NCBI RefSeq assembly: GCF_029433335.1
Contig: NZ_JAQTHX010000001.1
Coordinates: 682,001 to 746,000, forward strand
Origin: Bifidobacterium sp. ESL0745
Lineage (GTDB): Bacteria > Actinomycetota > Actinomycetes > Actinomycetales > Bifidobacteriaceae
DNA: 64,000 nucleotides
Direction of reading: 5' to 3'
Shown: piece after piece, positions 37,704 through 47,763 of the stretch
How the letters are laid out: every line of letters starts with the position of its first letter
Position numbering within the stretch: position 1 is the first letter of the stretch
Position numbers and translations under genes: made by a program
The notes under the pieces: generated by a model
Databases searched by the model: none
Seen by the model: the letters and a program-made list of their open reading frames with translations, nothing else
What the model was told of the DNA's origin: nothing

Positions 37704-39515
37704 ATGGCAAAACGTAATACATACGATGAGGACGAAGAGCTTGATGAGAAGATTAATATCCATGACATCTTCCGCATCGCGACCTATCTCAAGCCGTATC
37801 TGGGACAGGTCGCTCGAATTGTTACTGTCGTGCTTTTCATGAGCTGCATTTCCGTTTCCACGCCATATCTGACAAAGATCATGATTGATTCCGCCATTCC
37901 GCATAAGGATTTCGGGCAGCTGGGCATGCTCACCGGCATCTTCGCAGTGCTCATCTTCCTTTACGAACTCGGTGTGCGTTACCGTACGGTGGCCATCACC
38001 CGTGTCGGCCAGCTGATGCTCAAGGACATGCGCCGCGACATCTTCACTCATATTCAGACTTTGCCGTTCAGCTACTTCGATTCACGCCCGCACGGCAAGA
38101 TCCTCGTGCGCGTGGTCAACTACGTCAACACGCTTTCCGACACGCTTTCAAGCGGTCTGATCAACGTGATCGCCGACATCTTCACTTTTGTGGTCACGCT
38201 CGTGGTCATGTTCGCGATTGACTGGCGGTTGGCGCTGTGGAGCCTCATTCTTTTCCCGCTGCTCATCATCTGGGTGTTCGTACTGCAGCGTCTGCAGAAA
38301 CGCGCCTACCAACTGCTCTCGAATAAACAGAGCAATCTAAACGCCTACCTACACGAATCCATTGCCGGGGTAAAGACCACGCAGACCTTCGCGCGTGAAC
38401 GCAAACAGTTCGACACCTTCCAGAAGCAGCAGGGAACCGTGCGCAGCTACTACATGAAGGCGATCTATGTGCAGGATCTTATGTGGCCGGGCGTGCAGAC
38501 CATCAGCTCGATGACCGTGGCCTTCATCTACTATGTCGGCATTATGGGCCTAGGTGGGGTCAACGTCACCACCGGCGTGCTGATCGCCTTCGTCGGCTAT
38601 GCCAACAACTTCTGGAATCCGGTCATCGATCTCGGCAACTTCTACAACCAGCTGATCACCTGCTCGGCCTATCTCGAACGCATCTTCGAAACACTTGACA
38701 TCAAGCCCGAAATCGCCAACAAGCCCGGCGCGGCCGACCTTCCGCAGATCCGTGGCAAGGTCGATTTCAACGATGTTGTCTTCCGCTACGAGCCCGACGG
38801 CCGCAACATCCTGAACCTTGTCGACTTCCACGTCGAGCCTGGCAAGACCATCGCCTTGGTCGGCCCCACTGGTGCCGGCAAGACCACCATTGTGAGCCTT
38901 CTGTCGCGCTTCTATGATGTCAGCGAGGGATCGATCACCATTGATGGCTACGATATACGCGACGTCACGTTGCAATCGCTGCGCCGTCAGATGGGCGTGA
39001 TGCTGCAGGATACGTTCGTTTTCTCCGGCAACGTGCGAGAGAACATCCGTTACGGTAGGCTTGACGCCACCGACGAACAGATCGTCGAGGCCGCCAAGGC
39101 CGTGCACGCCGACGAGTTCATCCGTGAGATGCCAGACGGCTATGACACGGTGGTAGAGGAACGCGGTTCGACCATGTCGGCCGGCCAGCGCCAGCTGATC
39201 TCCTTCGCCCGCGTGCTGCTCGCCGACCCGCGTATCCTCATCCTGGATGAGGCGACCAGCAACATCGACACCCGCACCGAGGAGGCGCTCCAGGCGGGAC
39301 TGCAGCATCTGCTCAAAGGTCGTACGAGCTTCGTGATAGCACACCGCCTTTCCACCATCGAGAATTCGGACGAAATCTACTACATCGATCACGGGCAGAT
39401 CGTTGAGCATGGCACGCACAAAGAGCTGCTGGAAAAGAAGGGTGCCTATTACCGCCTTTACGAGTCCCAGTATGCCATGCTCAAAGTACGTGAGAATGCC
39501 ATGAAGTCCGAATAG
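37704..39515 (+). CDS. ABC exporter, half-transporter with intact catalytic site (subunit B)
   Basis: The 603-residue partner has the same layout: six transmembrane helices, Walker A GPTGAGKTT (about 388), an altered signature MSAGQ in place of LSGGQ (about 490), and a complete Walker B ILDEATSNID with catalytic Glu (about 513). In the heterodimer, one site would be formed by this Walker B and the LSGGQ of subunit A and be active; the other would be degenerate. It starts 14 nt after the first gene, with AAGGAGG in front. A terminator follows. Confidence 0.94.
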   Translation: MAKRNTYDEDEELDEKINIHDIFRIATYLKPYLGQVARIVTVVLFMSCISVSTPYLTKIMIDSAIPHKDFGQLGMLTGIFAVLIFLYELGVRYRTVAITRVGQLMLKDMRRDIFTHIQTLPFSYFDSRPHGKILVRVVNYVNTLSDTLSSGLINVIADIFTFVVTLVVMFAIDWRLALWSLILFPLLIIWVFVLQRLQKRAYQLLSNKQSNLNAYLHESIAGVKTTQTFARERKQFDTFQKQQGTVRSYYMKAIYVQDLMWPGVQTISSMTVAFIYYVGIMGLGGVNVTTGVLIAFVGYANNFWNPVIDLGNFYNQLITCSAYLERIFETLDIKPEIANKPGAADLPQIRGKVDFNDVVFRYEPDGRNILNLVDFHVEPGKTIALVGPTGAGKTTIVSLLSRFYDVSEGSITIDGYDIRDVTLQSLRRQMGVMLQDTFVFSGNVRENIRYGRLDATDEQIVEAAKAVHADEFIREMPDGYDTVVEERGSTMSAGQRQLISFARVLLADPRILILDEATSNIDTRTEEALQAGLQHLLKGRTSFVIAHRLSTIENSDEIYYIDHGQIVEHGTHKELLEKKGAYYRLYESQYAMLKVRENAMKSE

Positions 39516-39547
39516 TCGCAACGATTTGGGACATCCAGGCGTTTCAA

Positions 39548-39592
39548 AGAGGTTTCGGTTGGTTTCGCGGCCGCCGAAACCTCTTGGTTTAT
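39548..39592 (+). terminator. Terminator of the ABC exporter operon
   Basis: A perfect 11-bp stem AGAGGTTTCGG/CCGAAACCTCT (39548-39558 with 39574-39584) is followed by a weak T tract (TGGTTTA). The rest of the leader to 39805 must hold the rpsB promoter and 5' untranslated region; no recognised S2 leader motif could be assigned. Confidence 0.7.
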
Positions 39593-39805
39593 ACCGGGTT
39601 TGTGATAGCTTAGACAACTGTGTGTTGAAGGGTTTCAAAGCAGTCACGTTGCCGAGAAATCCAAAAGTTCTATTGTCAATCAAACACACAAATTCGCGTC
39701 ATGCACGTGACGGACTGTGTCGGTCGATCGACCTGCCTATTAGGCGGTGAGATCGCACTCAGACCCGCATGGCCAGGCAATAACCGACTGAAAGGTAGCA
39801 TTATC

Positions 39806-40663
39806 ATGGCTCAGATCACTATGAGCGAAATGCTGAAGGCAGGACTGCACTTCGGCCATCAGACCCGTCGCTGGAACCCCAAGATGAAGCAGTACATCCT
39901 GATGGAGCGCAACGGCATCCATATCATCAATCTCTTCAAGTCGCTCGACCTGATCGACAAGGCCTACGATTTCATCAAGCAGACCGTGGCGCACAACGGC
40001 ACCGTCCTCTTCGTCGGCACGAAGAAGCAGGCCCAGGAAGCCATCGCCACCCAGGCTACCCGCGTCAATATGCCGTATGTTTCCGAGCGCTGGCTCGGCG
40101 GCATGCTCACCAACTTCCAGACCGTTTCCAAGCGCGTCGCACGCCTGAAGGAACTGGAAGAGATGGACTTCACCGACGTCCACGGCTCCGGGCTGACCAA
40201 GAAGGAGCTCCTGCTCCTGCAGCGCGAGAAGAACAAGCTCGAGAAGCAGCTCGGCGGTATCCGCAACATGACCCGCACGCCTTCGGCCATGTTCGTCGTC
40301 GACATCAACAAGGAGGCGCTGGCCGTCGAGGAAGCCCACAAGCTGAGCATCCCGGTCGTCGCCATCGTTGATACCAACACCGATCCCGACCTCGTGGACT
40401 ATCCGATCCCGGCCAACGATGACGCCATCCGCGGCATCGAGCTGCTGACCAGCCTTATGGCAGATGCCGTCGCCGACGGTCTGCTCGAACGCAGCGGCAA
40501 GGCCGAGAAGACCGAAGACAAGTCCGAGCAGCCGATGGCCGCTTGGGAGAAGGACCTGTTGAAGGACAACGAGAAGCCCGCGGAGGACGCGACAGCCACC
40601 GCCGAAACCAGCCCTGCCGAGGCCAAGGTCGAGGAAACCAAGGTCGAAGAGGCCAAGGCCTGA
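39806..40663 (+). CDS. rpsB: 30S ribosomal protein S2
   Basis: S2 binds the 30S head and is needed for S1 docking and start selection. The 285-residue protein starts [25 protein letters not shown] and contains [22 protein letters not shown] and [24 protein letters not shown]. It has the actinobacterial Ala/Glu/Lys-rich C-terminal tail of about 50 residues. GAAAGG precedes the ATG. A possible attenuator separates it from tsf. The upstream frame extension to 39701 is not used. Confidence 0.98.
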   Translation: MAQITMSEMLKAGLHFGHQTRRWNPKMKQYILMERNGIHIINLFKSLDLIDKAYDFIKQTVAHNGTVLFVGTKKQAQEAIATQATRVNMPYVSERWLGGMLTNFQTVSKRVARLKELEEMDFTDVHGSGLTKKELLLLQREKNKLEKQLGGIRNMTRTPSAMFVVDINKEALAVEEAHKLSIPVVAIVDTNTDPDLVDYPIPANDDAIRGIELLTSLMADAVADGLLERSGKAEKTEDKSEQPMAAWEKDLLKDNEKPAEDATATAETSPAEAKVEETKVEEAKA

Positions 40664-40677
40664 CCAACAAACGTGCG

Positions 40678-40718
40678 AAGGGCGGTGTCGGAAACTTCCT
40701 GGCTTCCGCACCGCCTTT
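40678..40718 (+). terminator. Hairpin between rpsB and tsf, possible attenuator
   Basis: A stem of about 14 bp with two internal mismatches (40678-40693 with 40704-40718, core GGCGGTG/CACCGCC) is followed only by TTTGGTG. The weak T tract suggests partial termination that would lower tsf relative to rpsB. Confidence 0.5.
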
Positions 40719-40759
40719 GGTGCATTGAGTACGATTTACAACATTTCAAGGAGATATAC

Positions 40760-41611
40760 ATGGCAGCAATTACAGCAGCTTTGATCAAGCAGGTGCGCGA
40801 AGACACCGGCGCCGGCATGATGGACGTCAAGAAGGCGCTCACCGAGGCCGAAGGCGACGTCGCACGCGCCAAGGAAATCATCCGTGCCAAAGGCATCCAG
40901 GCCGCAGGCAAGCGCGAGGGCCGCACCGCCCAGGAAGGCACCATCGCCTCCCGCGTGGTCGACACCGCCAATGGCCAGGCCGGCTATGCCGTTGAGCTCA
41001 ATTCCGAAACCGACTTCGTCGCGAAGACCCCGAAGTTCGTCGCTTTCACCGACGGCGTGCTCGATGACGCCATCAAGGCAGGTGCATCGACCGCCGATGA
41101 GGTCCTTGCGGCTCCGTCCGCCGACGGCACCGTCAAGGAGACCGTGGAGGAAGCCGCGGCACTCTTCGGCGAGCATGTCAAGGTCGGTCAGGTAGCCAAG
41201 GTCGAAGGCCCGAAGGTCGAGATCTACGCACACAAGAAGTCGGCCGAGATGCCGCCGAGCATCGTCGCCATCGTCGCCACCGACGAAAAGGGTGCCGCTG
41301 TTGCCCACGAGGCTGCTCTGCAGATTTCCGCCATGGGCGCCAAGTGGCTCAAACGTGAGGATGTTCCGGCAGATGTCGTCGAATCCGAACGTCGCGTCGC
41401 CACCGAGAAGTCCCAGGCCGAAGGCAAGCCCGAGAAGATTATCCCCAAGATCGTGGAAGGCCGCATGAACGCCTTCTACAAGGAGAATGTGCTGCTTGAG
41501 CAGGAATACGTCAAGGACACTTCCAAGTCCGTCGGCGATCTGTTCAAGGAAGTCGGCGGCGAGCTGCTCGCCTTCGCCCGCATCGAGGTCGGCAAGGGCG
41601 ACGAGAAGTGA
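40760..41611 (+). CDS. tsf: Elongation factor Ts
   Basis: EF-Ts releases GDP from EF-Tu. The 283-residue protein has the N-terminal UBA-like domain with VREDTGAGMMDVKKALTEAEGD, the core TDFVAKTPKFV segment, and the C-terminal EQEYVKDTSKSVGDLFKE region. AAGGAGATATA precedes the ATG. It is the usual partner of rpsB and is followed by a terminator. Confidence 0.98.
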   Translation: MAAITAALIKQVREDTGAGMMDVKKALTEAEGDVARAKEIIRAKGIQAAGKREGRTAQEGTIASRVVDTANGQAGYAVELNSETDFVAKTPKFVAFTDGVLDDAIKAGASTADEVLAAPSADGTVKETVEEAAALFGEHVKVGQVAKVEGPKVEIYAHKKSAEMPPSIVAIVATDEKGAAVAHEAALQISAMGAKWLKREDVPADVVESERRVATEKSQAEGKPEKIIPKIVEGRMNAFYKENVLLEQEYVKDTSKSVGDLFKEVGGELLAFARIEVGKGDEK

Positions 41612-41647
41612 TTTCTCGTTGTTGATGTCCTTGTGATCATCACATCA

Positions 41648-41690
41648 ATGTTGGCTGGTACCGATATGGGTATTGGCCAACATTTTTGTT
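41648..41690 (+). terminator. Terminator of tsf
   Basis: ATGTTGGC (41648-41655) pairs with GCCAACAT (41676-41683), with a second internal ACC/GGT pairing in the loop, followed by TTTTG. The gap from 41691 to 41920 contains no gene but must hold the pyrH promoter. Confidence 0.85.
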
Positions 41691-41920
41691 AGAGGACTAA
41701 ATCCTCACTGATATGGTTTACTTCGAATTCAATGGTTTATATGCGTATGAACACGAAAATTCTTCGGTACTTCCGGTCTGTGTAATAAGCCGACCAACGC
41801 TGTGCGGCAGAACCAGTGGTATTGCACAATAAGAGGACATTCCGGCAAAGATGCTGTCGTTGTGAACGGATAACCTATAAGACAGCAATATGCCGCCAAA
41901 CAATGATAGAGAGGCCGCTG

Positions 41921-42670
41921 ATGACTCAAGACAACAATGAAGACACCGCCCGACGAGTGCTGCTGAAGCTTTCAGGCGAGGCCTTCGGTGGTGGCAAGAT
42001 TGGTATCGACACCACCGTGATTCGTCGCATCGCGCAGGAAATCCACAAAGCTGTCAAGCAAGGCGTCGAAGTTGCCATCGTCGTCGGCGGCGGCAACTTC
42101 TTCCGTGGGGCCGAACTCCAGCAGGCGGGTATCGAACGCAGCCGTGGCGATTATATGGGCATGCTCGGCACCGTTATGAACTGTCTCGCCTTGCAGGATT
42201 TCCTTGAGCAGGAAGGTCAGGCCACTCGTGTGCAGACCGCCATCACCATGGGCCAGGTCGCTGAACCGTATATTCCGCTCAAGGCCATTCGTCATTTGGA
42301 AAAGGGTCGTGTGGTCATATTCGGCGCCGGCGCCGGTATGCCGTATTTCTCGACAGACACTGTCTCCATTCAGCGTTCGTTGGAAATCCACTGTGATGCT
42401 GTGCTGATGGGCAAGAACGGCGTTGACGGCATTTATACCGCCGATCCGCGTAAGGATCCGGGCGCCAAACGTTTCAAGACCTTGAGTTACCAGCGTGCGT
42501 TGGTCGACAATCTTGCTGTCATGGACGCCGCGGCGCTTTCCATGGCGCGTGAGAACGACCAGCACATCCGTGTATTCGGCTTGGAAGAAGCCGGAAACGT
42601 CACCAAGGCCCTGATTGGAGAACCCATCGGCACGCTTGTCTCCAATCTGGAATCGGAAATCATCCAATAA
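41921..42670 (+). CDS. pyrH: UMP kinase
   Basis: PyrH phosphorylates UMP to UDP and is allosterically controlled in bacteria. The 249-residue protein has [14 protein letters not shown] at the phosphate-binding start, [16 protein letters not shown], and [24 protein letters not shown] precedes the ATG at 41921; the frame is open upstream to 41816 without need. pyrH-frr-cdsA-rlmN is the common bacterial order. Confidence 0.97.
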   Translation: MTQDNNEDTARRVLLKLSGEAFGGGKIGIDTTVIRRIAQEIHKAVKQGVEVAIVVGGGNFFRGAELQQAGIERSRGDYMGMLGTVMNCLALQDFLEQEGQATRVQTAITMGQVAEPYIPLKAIRHLEKGRVVIFGAGAGMPYFSTDTVSIQRSLEIHCDAVLMGKNGVDGIYTADPRKDPGAKRFKTLSYQRALVDNLAVMDAAALSMARENDQHIRVFGLEEAGNVTKALIGEPIGTLVSNLESEIIQ

Positions 42671-42779
42671 TCCAAGTATGGCGGGTGTGCGAGTACGGCA
42701 ACAACCAATAATCAATTGGCGACGCCATCAATAACGTAAGCAACAAGAGATTTAAACAGAAATCTTAAAAGGAGAAAAA

Positions 42780-43334
42780 ATGGCAAACCCTGTAGATCAA
42801 GCCAAGGAACAGATGAACAAGTCTGTGGAAGCCACCAAGGAGAACTTTTCCGGCATCCGTACCGGCCGTGCCAACCCGGCACTGCTGAACGGACTGCTCG
42901 TCGACTATTATGGTGCCCCGACACCGATCAAGAACGTCGCTTCCATCGGTGTACCAGAACCTCGCACCCTTTCGATCACCCCGTTTGACGGATCGCAGGC
43001 CAACGCCGTCGAGAAGGCTATCCGCGACTCGGACCTTGGCGGCAGCACCCGCCGCGACGGCAACGTCATCCATCTGACCATGCCTGAACTGACCGAGGAC
43101 CGCCGCAAGGAATACGTCAAGCTTGCCAAAGGCAAGGCCGAGGACGGCAAGGTCGCGGTACGCAACATTCGCCGAAAGGCCAAGGAGACCATCGACAAGT
43201 CCGTCAAGGACGGCGACATGGGTGAGGACGAGGGCGACCGTCTGCAGAAGGATCTCGACAAAGCCACCAAAAACACCACTGAAACCATCGATCAGCTTCT
43301 CGAAGCCAAAGAGAAGGAGATCATGGAAGTCTGA
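42780..43334 (+). CDS. frr: Ribosome recycling factor
   Basis: Frr splits post-termination ribosomes together with EF-G. The 184-residue protein has the three-helix-bundle and beta-domain segments: FSGIRTGRANPALLNGLLVDYYG, PEPRTLSITPFD, and LPSEDRRKEYVKLAKGKAED-like segments here as LTEDRRKEYVKLAKGKAEDGKVAVRN. AAAAGGAG precedes the ATG. Confidence 0.97.
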   Translation: MANPVDQAKEQMNKSVEATKENFSGIRTGRANPALLNGLLVDYYGAPTPIKNVASIGVPEPRTLSITPFDGSQANAVEKAIRDSDLGGSTRRDGNVIHLTMPELTEDRRKEYVKLAKGKAEDGKVAVRNIRRKAKETIDKSVKDGDMGEDEGDRLQKDLDKATKNTTETIDQLLEAKEKEIMEV

Positions 43335-43423
43335 TTCCGGGATCGTTCGTTTTTTCAGGGCTTCAAAGCTTAGGCTTTCCATTGTTGAAAAGACTCACAG
43401 AGAGAAAACGTATCGGAACTGGC

Positions 43424-44425
43424 ATGAAAGACAAGTCAATGACCAACAAACAACGGCATGAGGCAGGTGATGAAGTCAATGCTGCGCTCAATGATATCAA
43501 CAAGAAGACCGGGCGTAACATGCCTCAGGCCGTTGCCACCGCAGTGTTTCTCATCGTTCTTATCGTCGCATGCCTGCTTTTGAAAATCGACCTGTATATC
43601 TGGCTGATTGCCGTTTTCCTTGTGCTTGCGTTGCGTGAGCTGCATGTCTCGTTTGCTACCGTCCACCTATACATCCCCTTGGTGGTCTTGTGGATCTGCT
43701 GCGCGGCAACATTGCTTGCGGTCTATTATGTGCCCAATCACGTTCTGGCGGCAGGAGTCGGCATCGCCATTGCGGCCATTGCGGTCGCCATTGCGGCCAA
43801 CGTACGCCATAACGTCGGCAAACGTCTTGCAGGAGCCATCGAAGGCAAATTGGCCGCGGCACAGAATATTGAAAAATCTTCCGCTTCTTCGGCAACCAAC
43901 AGCAAAACCGGAGAAAACAGCATCGACAATGTCTCGGTATCAGTGTTCCTCGTCCTTTATATCCTCGTTTTGGCTTCGTGCATCATCCTGCCGGAGACGT
44001 TCAACGGCCATCCAGTGGCCCATGCCATCATGCTGATTTTCCTCCCTGCCCTCTCGGACACGGGCGGTCTGTTCTTCGGTGCGTTCTTTGGTAAGCACAA
44101 GCTCTCGCCGCGTATTTCCCCCAAGAAATCGGTCGAAGGTCTGTGCGGCTCCATATTGTTCGCGATGGTCGGGGCTTTCGCAGTGTTTGCTTTCACCTAT
44201 CCGAGCCTGTGGTCGACTCGCTGGTGGGTTCCGATTCTTACCGGCGTAATGGTCGGAGTCATCGGCACGTTCGGCGACTTGTGCGCTTCGATGCTCAAGC
44301 GTGATATGGGATTGAAGGATATGGGCCATCTTTTGAAAGGTCATGGTGGGGTGATCGATCGTGTCGATTCGATTCTCCTTTGTGCACCGTGCTTCACGTT
44401 GTTGCTCTGGGCGACAGGCATGTGA
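43424..44425 (+). CDS. cdsA: Phosphatidate cytidylyltransferase
   Basis: CdsA makes CDP-diacylglycerol, the precursor of all phospholipids in this organism. The protein has eight or so transmembrane segments and the family signature near the C-terminus, KRDMGLKDMGHLLKGHGGVIDRVDSI. The start is uncertain: ATG 43424 gives 333 residues, ATG 43439 is equally possible, and a TTG at 43382 opens the frame. The pyrH-frr-cdsA order agrees with the assignment; CDP-diacylglycerol feeds PgsA, encoded later in the window. Confidence 0.94.
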   Translation: MKDKSMTNKQRHEAGDEVNAALNDINKKTGRNMPQAVATAVFLIVLIVACLLLKIDLYIWLIAVFLVLALRELHVSFATVHLYIPLVVLWICCAATLLAVYYVPNHVLAAGVGIAIAAIAVAIAANVRHNVGKRLAGAIEGKLAAAQNIEKSSASSATNSKTGENSIDNVSVSVFLVLYILVLASCIILPETFNGHPVAHAIMLIFLPALSDTGGLFFGAFFGKHKLSPRISPKKSVEGLCGSILFAMVGAFAVFAFTYPSLWSTRWWVPILTGVMVGVIGTFGDLCASMLKRDMGLKDMGHLLKGHGGVIDRVDSILLCAPCFTLLLWATGM

Positions 44426-44614
44426 TTGCCTTGGCATCATCTTCTCCCTTTGAACTTTGACATTTCAGTCAGATACGAGAGGAATCCTAGATTACTGGTT
44501 GTTTTTTGAATGGATTGAATCGGTTATGTAATCCGTTACTTTCCGCATGGCCAGATAAAAACGATTTCAGCGTTTATATGACAATAAATGAGTCGAACAT
44601 AGAGAATCGTAATA

Positions 44615-45838
44615 ATGAATTTGAACCGTAATGAGAGCACAATGAACAATTCGGATGGAATGACGACGCCACCATCTCTGGGCACCGTAGAATCTGGGGT
44701 CACCGCGGGAGGGGAGACGGGCGGATTCCGGGATGTACTCGCGAAAAACCATGCCCGTCGTGGCAAGCCGCCGCTGCATTTCGCCGATATGAATGAGCCC
44801 CAGCGCATTGAGATGGCCAAATCGCTGGGGCTGCCGAAATTCAGGGTCAATCAGCTTGGTAACCACTATTTCGAACATTTCAACAACGACGTCTCCACTT
44901 TCACCGACTTCCCTGCGGCCAATCGCGAGGAAGCGCAGCGGATGTTCTTCCCTGAACTCATCACTGAGGTGACTCATCAGGTCGCCGACAACGGCACCAC
45001 CATCAAGACGCTGTGGGAGCTTTTCGACGGATCGCACATCGAATCGGTTTTGATGCGCTACCCGAACCGCGCGACGCTTTGTATCTCCAGCCAGGTGGGT
45101 TGCGGCATGGGCTGTCCCTTCTGCGCCACCGGCCAGCTGGGGCTCACTCGCAACCTTTCTACCGCCGAAATCCTCGAGCAGGTACGTGTGGCCGCCAAGG
45201 CGATGGCTGACGGCAAAGTCGCCGGTGGCCCCGGCCGGCTGAGCAACGTCGTCTTCATGGGCGAGGGCGAGCCGATGGGCAACTATAAGTCCGTGCTTGC
45301 TGCGGTTCGTCAGATCAGTGCCATGCCGCCGGTCGGCTTCGGCATTTCGGCACGCAACATCACCGTTTCCACTGTCGGTGTGGTGCCTGGTATCAAAAAA
45401 CTGACCCAGGAAGGCATTCCTGTTCGTCTTGCCGTCTCGTTGCACGCACCGAACGACGAGCTGCGTAATGAACTGGTGCCGATGAACCGACGTTTCAACT
45501 CCGAGCAGGTGCTCGATGCCGCCCACGATTACTATCTGGCCAGCCACCGTCGCGTCAGCATCGAATATGCGCTCATGCGCGGCATCAACGATCAGGCCGA
45601 GCACGCCCGTCAGCTGGCACATCGCCTGAATCATTACGGTGACAACTGGGTGCACGTCAATCCGATTCCGTTGAACCCCATTGAAGGCTCGAAATGGACC
45701 GCTTCCAAGCCTGAGGACGAAGCGCGTTTCCTTGATATCCTGCACAGTGCCGGTATCACGGCGACTTTGCGCGACACCCGTGGTTCGGATATCGACGGTG
45801 CCTGTGGCCAGCTTGCCGCCAAGAACATTCGGGCCTGA
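44615..45838 (+). CDS. rlmN: Dual-specificity 23S rRNA/tRNA methyltransferase RlmN
   Basis: RlmN methylates C2 of A2503 in 23S rRNA and A37 of some tRNAs by radical-SAM chemistry. The 407-residue protein has the CxxxCxxC iron-sulphur motif CGMGCPFC, the downstream VVFMGEGEP and SVHAPN-like segments (here SLHAPND), and the conserved methyl-carrying Cys in the C-terminal DGACGQL motif. Start 44615 is not certain; ATG 44642 has a comparable GAGAG. It follows cdsA. Confidence 0.95.
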   Translation: MNLNRNESTMNNSDGMTTPPSLGTVESGVTAGGETGGFRDVLAKNHARRGKPPLHFADMNEPQRIEMAKSLGLPKFRVNQLGNHYFEHFNNDVSTFTDFPAANREEAQRMFFPELITEVTHQVADNGTTIKTLWELFDGSHIESVLMRYPNRATLCISSQVGCGMGCPFCATGQLGLTRNLSTAEILEQVRVAAKAMADGKVAGGPGRLSNVVFMGEGEPMGNYKSVLAAVRQISAMPPVGFGISARNITVSTVGVVPGIKKLTQEGIPVRLAVSLHAPNDELRNELVPMNRRFNSEQVLDAAHDYYLASHRRVSIEYALMRGINDQAEHARQLAHRLNHYGDNWVHVNPIPLNPIEGSKWTASKPEDEARFLDILHSAGITATLRDTRGSDIDGACGQLAAKNIRA

Positions 45839-46191
45839 TCCACGGACTTTGGGGATATCCAGCTTCCCCGTTTATAGAATGTTGTGTTGGAGCCGGAGAA
45901 CCATGTTTTTGCCTCCAATACAACAAGAAACATCTCATCAAGAAGGGTCAGAGTCAGGAATCAGACAATCCTGCCTCCAACCCTGTGGGAATTGCGTCGG
46001 TTTTATGTGTTGGAGGCAGAATCGCCGTGTCCTGCCTCCAACACACTTCGCATTGGTGCTTCTATCGTTCGGGAAAGAACGGTAGAAGCTCCAATGGCAA
46101 CACATGGTGTCTGCTCGTGAGATATAACGCATACGGACAGGGTTTTTAGTCTAGGCTTATAACATTGTTTGTTGGAGATAGGAGTTGCCTT
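45839..46191. other. Intergenic hairpin array upstream of hisF
   Basis: This 353-bp region has no gene but is unusually structured. Hairpin 1 pairs 45881-45892 with 45913-45924 (12 bp, one wobble). Hairpin 2 pairs 46006-46019 with 46032-46045 (perfect 14 bp). Hairpin 3 spans 46051-46096 (about 20 bp with one mismatch and one wobble). TGTTGGAG occurs three times (45885, 46008, 46170) and TCCTGCCTCCAAC twice (45969, 46030). The third TGTTGGAG lies just before the hisF start. See findings for the switching idea. Confidence 0.8.
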
Positions 46192-46977
46192 ATGTCACTG
46201 GCTGTACGAGTGATTCCGTGTCTGGATGTGGACGACGGACGTGTGGTCAAGGGCGTGCATTTCGAAAACCTGCGCGATGCCGGCGATCCCGTTGAGCTTG
46301 CGGGACGCTACTACGATGAGGGCGCAGATGAGCTGACGTTTCTTGACGTGACCGCTTCGAGCAGCCATCGGCAAACCATGATGGATGTGGTGACTCGCAC
46401 GGCCGGACAGATTTTCATTCCCCTGACCGTCGGGGGTGGGGTGCGCACGGTGTCTGATGTCGACGCGCTGCTCCGTAGTGGTGCCGACAAGGTCAGTGTC
46501 AACACAGCCGCCATCAACAACCCCGAACTCATCAGCCAGGTCGCACAGCGTTTCGGCAACCAGGTGCTGGTGCTTTCCGTCGACGCCCGACGCGAAAAAG
46601 GGGAGCAACATACCGAGTCCGGCTTCGAAGTCACCACAATGGGTGGTCGGCATTCCACCGGCATCGATGCCTTGTGGTGGGCGCAGAGGGCGCAAGAACT
46701 CGGTGTGGGCGAGATCCTGCTCAACTCCATGGATGCCGACGGCACCGGTGATGGTTTCGACATCGAAATGCTCAAGGCCATGCGCAAAGTGGTCAACATT
46801 CCTCTGATTGCCAGCGGCGGTGCCGGCAAACTCGAGGACTTCCCTCCGGCGGTCGAGGCCGGAGCCGATGCGGTACTTGCCGCTTCGGTGTTCCATTACG
46901 GCAAGATGACAATCGCACAGGTCAAAGAAACCATGAAAGAGCACGGCATCACGGTCCGTGAGCCCTCTCTGACATGA
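46192..46977 (+). CDS. hisF: Imidazole glycerol phosphate synthase subunit HisF
   Basis: HisF is the cyclase half of the HisFH complex that makes imidazole glycerol phosphate and AICAR. The 261-residue (beta-alpha)8 barrel has the first catalytic Asp in [28 protein letters not shown], the second catalytic Asp in [10 protein letters not shown], and the phosphate-binding [22 protein letters not shown] precedes the ATG. HisH, its partner, is not in the window. It is followed by hisI after 124 nt. Confidence 0.97.
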   Translation: MSLAVRVIPCLDVDDGRVVKGVHFENLRDAGDPVELAGRYYDEGADELTFLDVTASSSHRQTMMDVVTRTAGQIFIPLTVGGGVRTVSDVDALLRSGADKVSVNTAAINNPELISQVAQRFGNQVLVLSVDARREKGEQHTESGFEVTTMGGRHSTGIDALWWAQRAQELGVGEILLNSMDADGTGDGFDIEMLKAMRKVVNIPLIASGGAGKLEDFPPAVEAGADAVLAASVFHYGKMTIAQVKETMKEHGITVREPSLT

Positions 46978-47101
46978 TAGAAGGATGTGGCAAAACCAAT
47001 ATTAGAACGGCTTTTATTGTCATATTACAATAACGGATATTCGACAGTTAACATTCTCTACCCCGAAGAACATTTGATTGGAGAAGGCAAGGACATCAAT
47101 C

Positions 47102-47521
47102 ATGGCACAGAGCATCACATATGATAACAGCAAAACATTGGATCCACGTCTCTCGGCACGTCTGAAACGTGACGACAAAGGCCTGGTGGCGGCGGTCATC
47201 CAGCAATACGATTCAAAGCAGGTGCTGATGGTCGGTTACATGAACGATGAGGCCTTGCGTCGCACCCTGACTACTGGCCGCGTCACCTTTTGGTCGCGTT
47301 CCCGTCAGGAATATTGGCGTAAGGGCGATACTTCCGGACATGTGCAGTATGTCAAAAGCCTGTCATTCGACTGTGACGGCGACGCTCTGCTTGTTCAAGT
47401 CGATCAGATCGGCGCCGCCTGCCACACCGGCGCCCGTTCCTGCTTTGATGAAGGTGGCCAGGTGCCAGTCGTGGTCGGACGGCGCAAACCTGAGGATGCC
47501 GTCAACGACGTTTGCCGCTAA
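47102..47521 (+). CDS. hisI: Phosphoribosyl-AMP cyclohydrolase
   Basis: HisI opens the adenine ring of PR-AMP in histidine synthesis. The 139-residue protein has [26 protein letters not shown] and the zinc-binding cysteines in [21 protein letters not shown] and GARSCF. It is the monofunctional form; the PR-ATP pyrophosphatase is encoded separately as hisE. The start MAQSITYD is preferred over the frame's upstream start at 47078; GAGAAGG lies about 14 nt before it. Confidence 0.95.
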   Translation: MAQSITYDNSKTLDPRLSARLKRDDKGLVAAVIQQYDSKQVLMVGYMNDEALRRTLTTGRVTFWSRSRQEYWRKGDTSGHVQYVKSLSFDCDGDALLVQVDQIGAACHTGARSCFDEGGQVPVVVGRRKPEDAVNDVCR

Positions 47522-47763
47522 ACCCAGCCGGAGTGAGGTTGAGACAGTATATTCGGTTTTAGGCGGATTCGGCGCAATTGCAAATATCGTTATCGACACT
47601 GATCCGCTCTCCCGATCTTACCGTTTTTGTAAAGCCGGTTGGACGCGCCTTTCTACTTTAAAAACCTTTCATCGGCGAAGCCACCTCATGATTGCCTTTT
47701 GCGGTTATGGCGTCGGGTATGATGGCCGACAGAACAATAAAAGTTGACAGACGATCGAGGGTC

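Noticed and set aside
45839..46191. T-box riboswitch in the hisF leader
   Set aside because: The conserved AGGGTGGNACCGCG T-box sequence is not present, and no obvious His specifier loop can be assigned.
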